Positions 63,286-64,000 of a stretch of DNA of 64,000 nt are shown here, piece by piece. The notes beneath the pieces were generated by a model. That model was not told the DNA's origin and searched no databases. It saw only the letters and a program-made list of their open reading frames with translations. Positions within the stretch are counted from its first letter, which is position 1; each line of letters begins with the position of its first letter. The translations under genes and the position numbers were made by a program. The stretch is from Massilia sp. CF038 (GTDB lineage: Bacteria; Pseudomonadota; Gammaproteobacteria; Burkholderiales; Burkholderiaceae_D), in NCBI RefSeq assembly GCF_900129765.1, contig NZ_FQWU01000001.1, positions 1,302,001 to 1,366,000 of the forward strand. Direction: 5' to 3'.

Positions 63286-64000
63286 GCTTGCCCCGCTTTC
63301 GCAGCCACGCGCGCGTCAATCAGCTCGGCCAGTTCCGACACGACGGAGCGCTCGAACAGGCTACGCAGCTTCAGATCAATCTGGAAGGCTTTGCGCAGGC
63401 GCGCGATCAGCTGCGTCGCCAGCAGCGAGTGTCCGCCGATATCAAAGAAATCATCCTCGGCGCCCACCCGCTTGAGCAGCAGCAGCTCGGCGATGATGCC
63501 GGCAAGCGCCGTTTCGGTCGGGGTGCGCGGTTCCACATATGGCTGGCCGCTGTCGCCGACGGCACCGGGTTCGGGCAGCATGGCGGCGTCAATTTTGCCT
63601 GCGCTGGTCAGCGGGAAGCGGTCGAGCGCGACAAAATGCGTGGGAATCATGAAGTCCGGCAGATGCTCGGACATGAAGCTGCGCAGCCAGTCTGCATTGC
63701 CGCGCGAGCCTTCCGCGTCCACCAGGTAGCCAACGATGTGGGTGGCGCTGCTTTCGCCAGCTTCAATGGCCAGACTGGCGCTCACGCGCGGATGCAGGCG
63801 CATCACCGCTTCAATCTCGCCCAGTTCCACACGGAAGCCGCGCACCTTGACCTGGCGGTCGATCCGGCCCAGGAATTCGATGCTGCCATCGGGCAGATGA
63901 CGCACCCGGTCGCCCGAGCGGTACATGCGCGCACCGGCTGTCTGACTGAACGGATCGGCGAAGAAGCGCTCGGCCTGGCCTTCGCGCTGACTCAGGTAGC
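63282..64000 (-). CDS. NRPS C-terminus: adenylation domain end plus carrier domain (cut by window edge)
   Basis: At least 238 codons; the gene continues beyond the right edge. Adenylation motifs A7 (MYRSGDRV), A8 (FLGRIDRQVKVRGFRVELGE), A9 (LPDFMIP) and A10 (TSAGKID) are followed by a carrier domain with DDFFDIGGHSLLATQL, where Ser takes the phosphopantetheine. The protein ends about 40 residues after the carrier domain with no thioesterase, reductase or condensation domain. The substrate code lies outside the window. The free thioesterase at 58998 and the PPTase at 57158 serve this enzyme by inference. Confidence 0.95.
   Translation of the reverse strand, partial: YLSQREGQAERFFADPFSQTAGARMYRSGDRVRHLPDGSIEFLGRIDRQVKVRGFRVELGEIEAVMRLHPRVSASLAIEAGESSATHIVGYLVDAEGSRGNADWLRSFMSEHLPDFMIPTHFVALDRFPLTSAGKIDAAMLPEPGAVGDSGQPYVEPRTPTETALAGIIAELLLLKRVGAEDDFFDIGGHSLLATQLIARLRKAFQIDLKLRSLFERSVVSELAELIDARVAAKAGQA

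Overview
The window looks like a chromosome segment from a high-GC betaproteobacterium of the family Oxalobacteraceae (Massilia, Duganella or Janthinobacterium type). That placement is inferred from gene order (rpmF-plsX-fabHDG-acpP-fabF, then rpoE-rseA-degP-lepA-lepB-rnc-era-recO-pdxJ-acpS), from protein character and from base composition; no database search was run.

Positions 1-41600 are mostly core genome. From the left: the sbcDC exonuclease operon (sbcC cut by the window edge); a large PAS/GGDEF cyclase; a YcaQ-type crosslink DNA glycosylase with a DUF2804 partner; a hemerythrin-like protein; DUF349, moaE, crcB and yiaA; clpB behind a sigma-32-like promoter; rraA; aceA; rlmJ; an EAL-HDOD protein; an RsmI-like methyltransferase and yceF; then yceD-rpmF and the fatty acid synthesis run. 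Next come ygfX-like, rpoE, rseA and degP (envelope stress), and lepA through acpS, uvrC, pgsA, three identical tRNA-Gly genes and tRNA-Cys.

Positions 41555-54200 are accessory. The tRNA-Cys 3' half plus its terminator is duplicated 2,035 bp downstream, the footprint of integration at the tRNA. The terminator and a 41-43 bp repeat recur again near 46330-46480. The interval holds a truncated gene end coupled to a small lipoprotein, several orphan small ORFs of lower GC, an S41 peptidase, an isoaspartyl peptidase/asparaginase, a phage-type regulator, a remnant of a cation/proton antiporter, a multidomain GH5 lipoprotein cellulase with a perfect LacI-type palindrome just upstream, and a minus-strand group of small proteins including DUF5063.

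Positions 54209-57150 hold a pyridoxamine-oxidase-like protein, an AraC regulator divergent from a short-chain dehydrogenase, and a secreted Cache protein. From 57158 to the right edge is the end of a nonribosomal peptide locus. A PPTase (plus strand) faces a tightly overlapped minus-strand operon: NRPS C-terminus (cut by the edge), SyrP-like hydroxylase, PaaK-like adenylating enzyme, SufS-like enzyme with both Lys and Cys, type II thioesterase, and porin. This combination is the most promising candidate for undescribed chemistry in the window, but most of the assembly line lies beyond position 64000.
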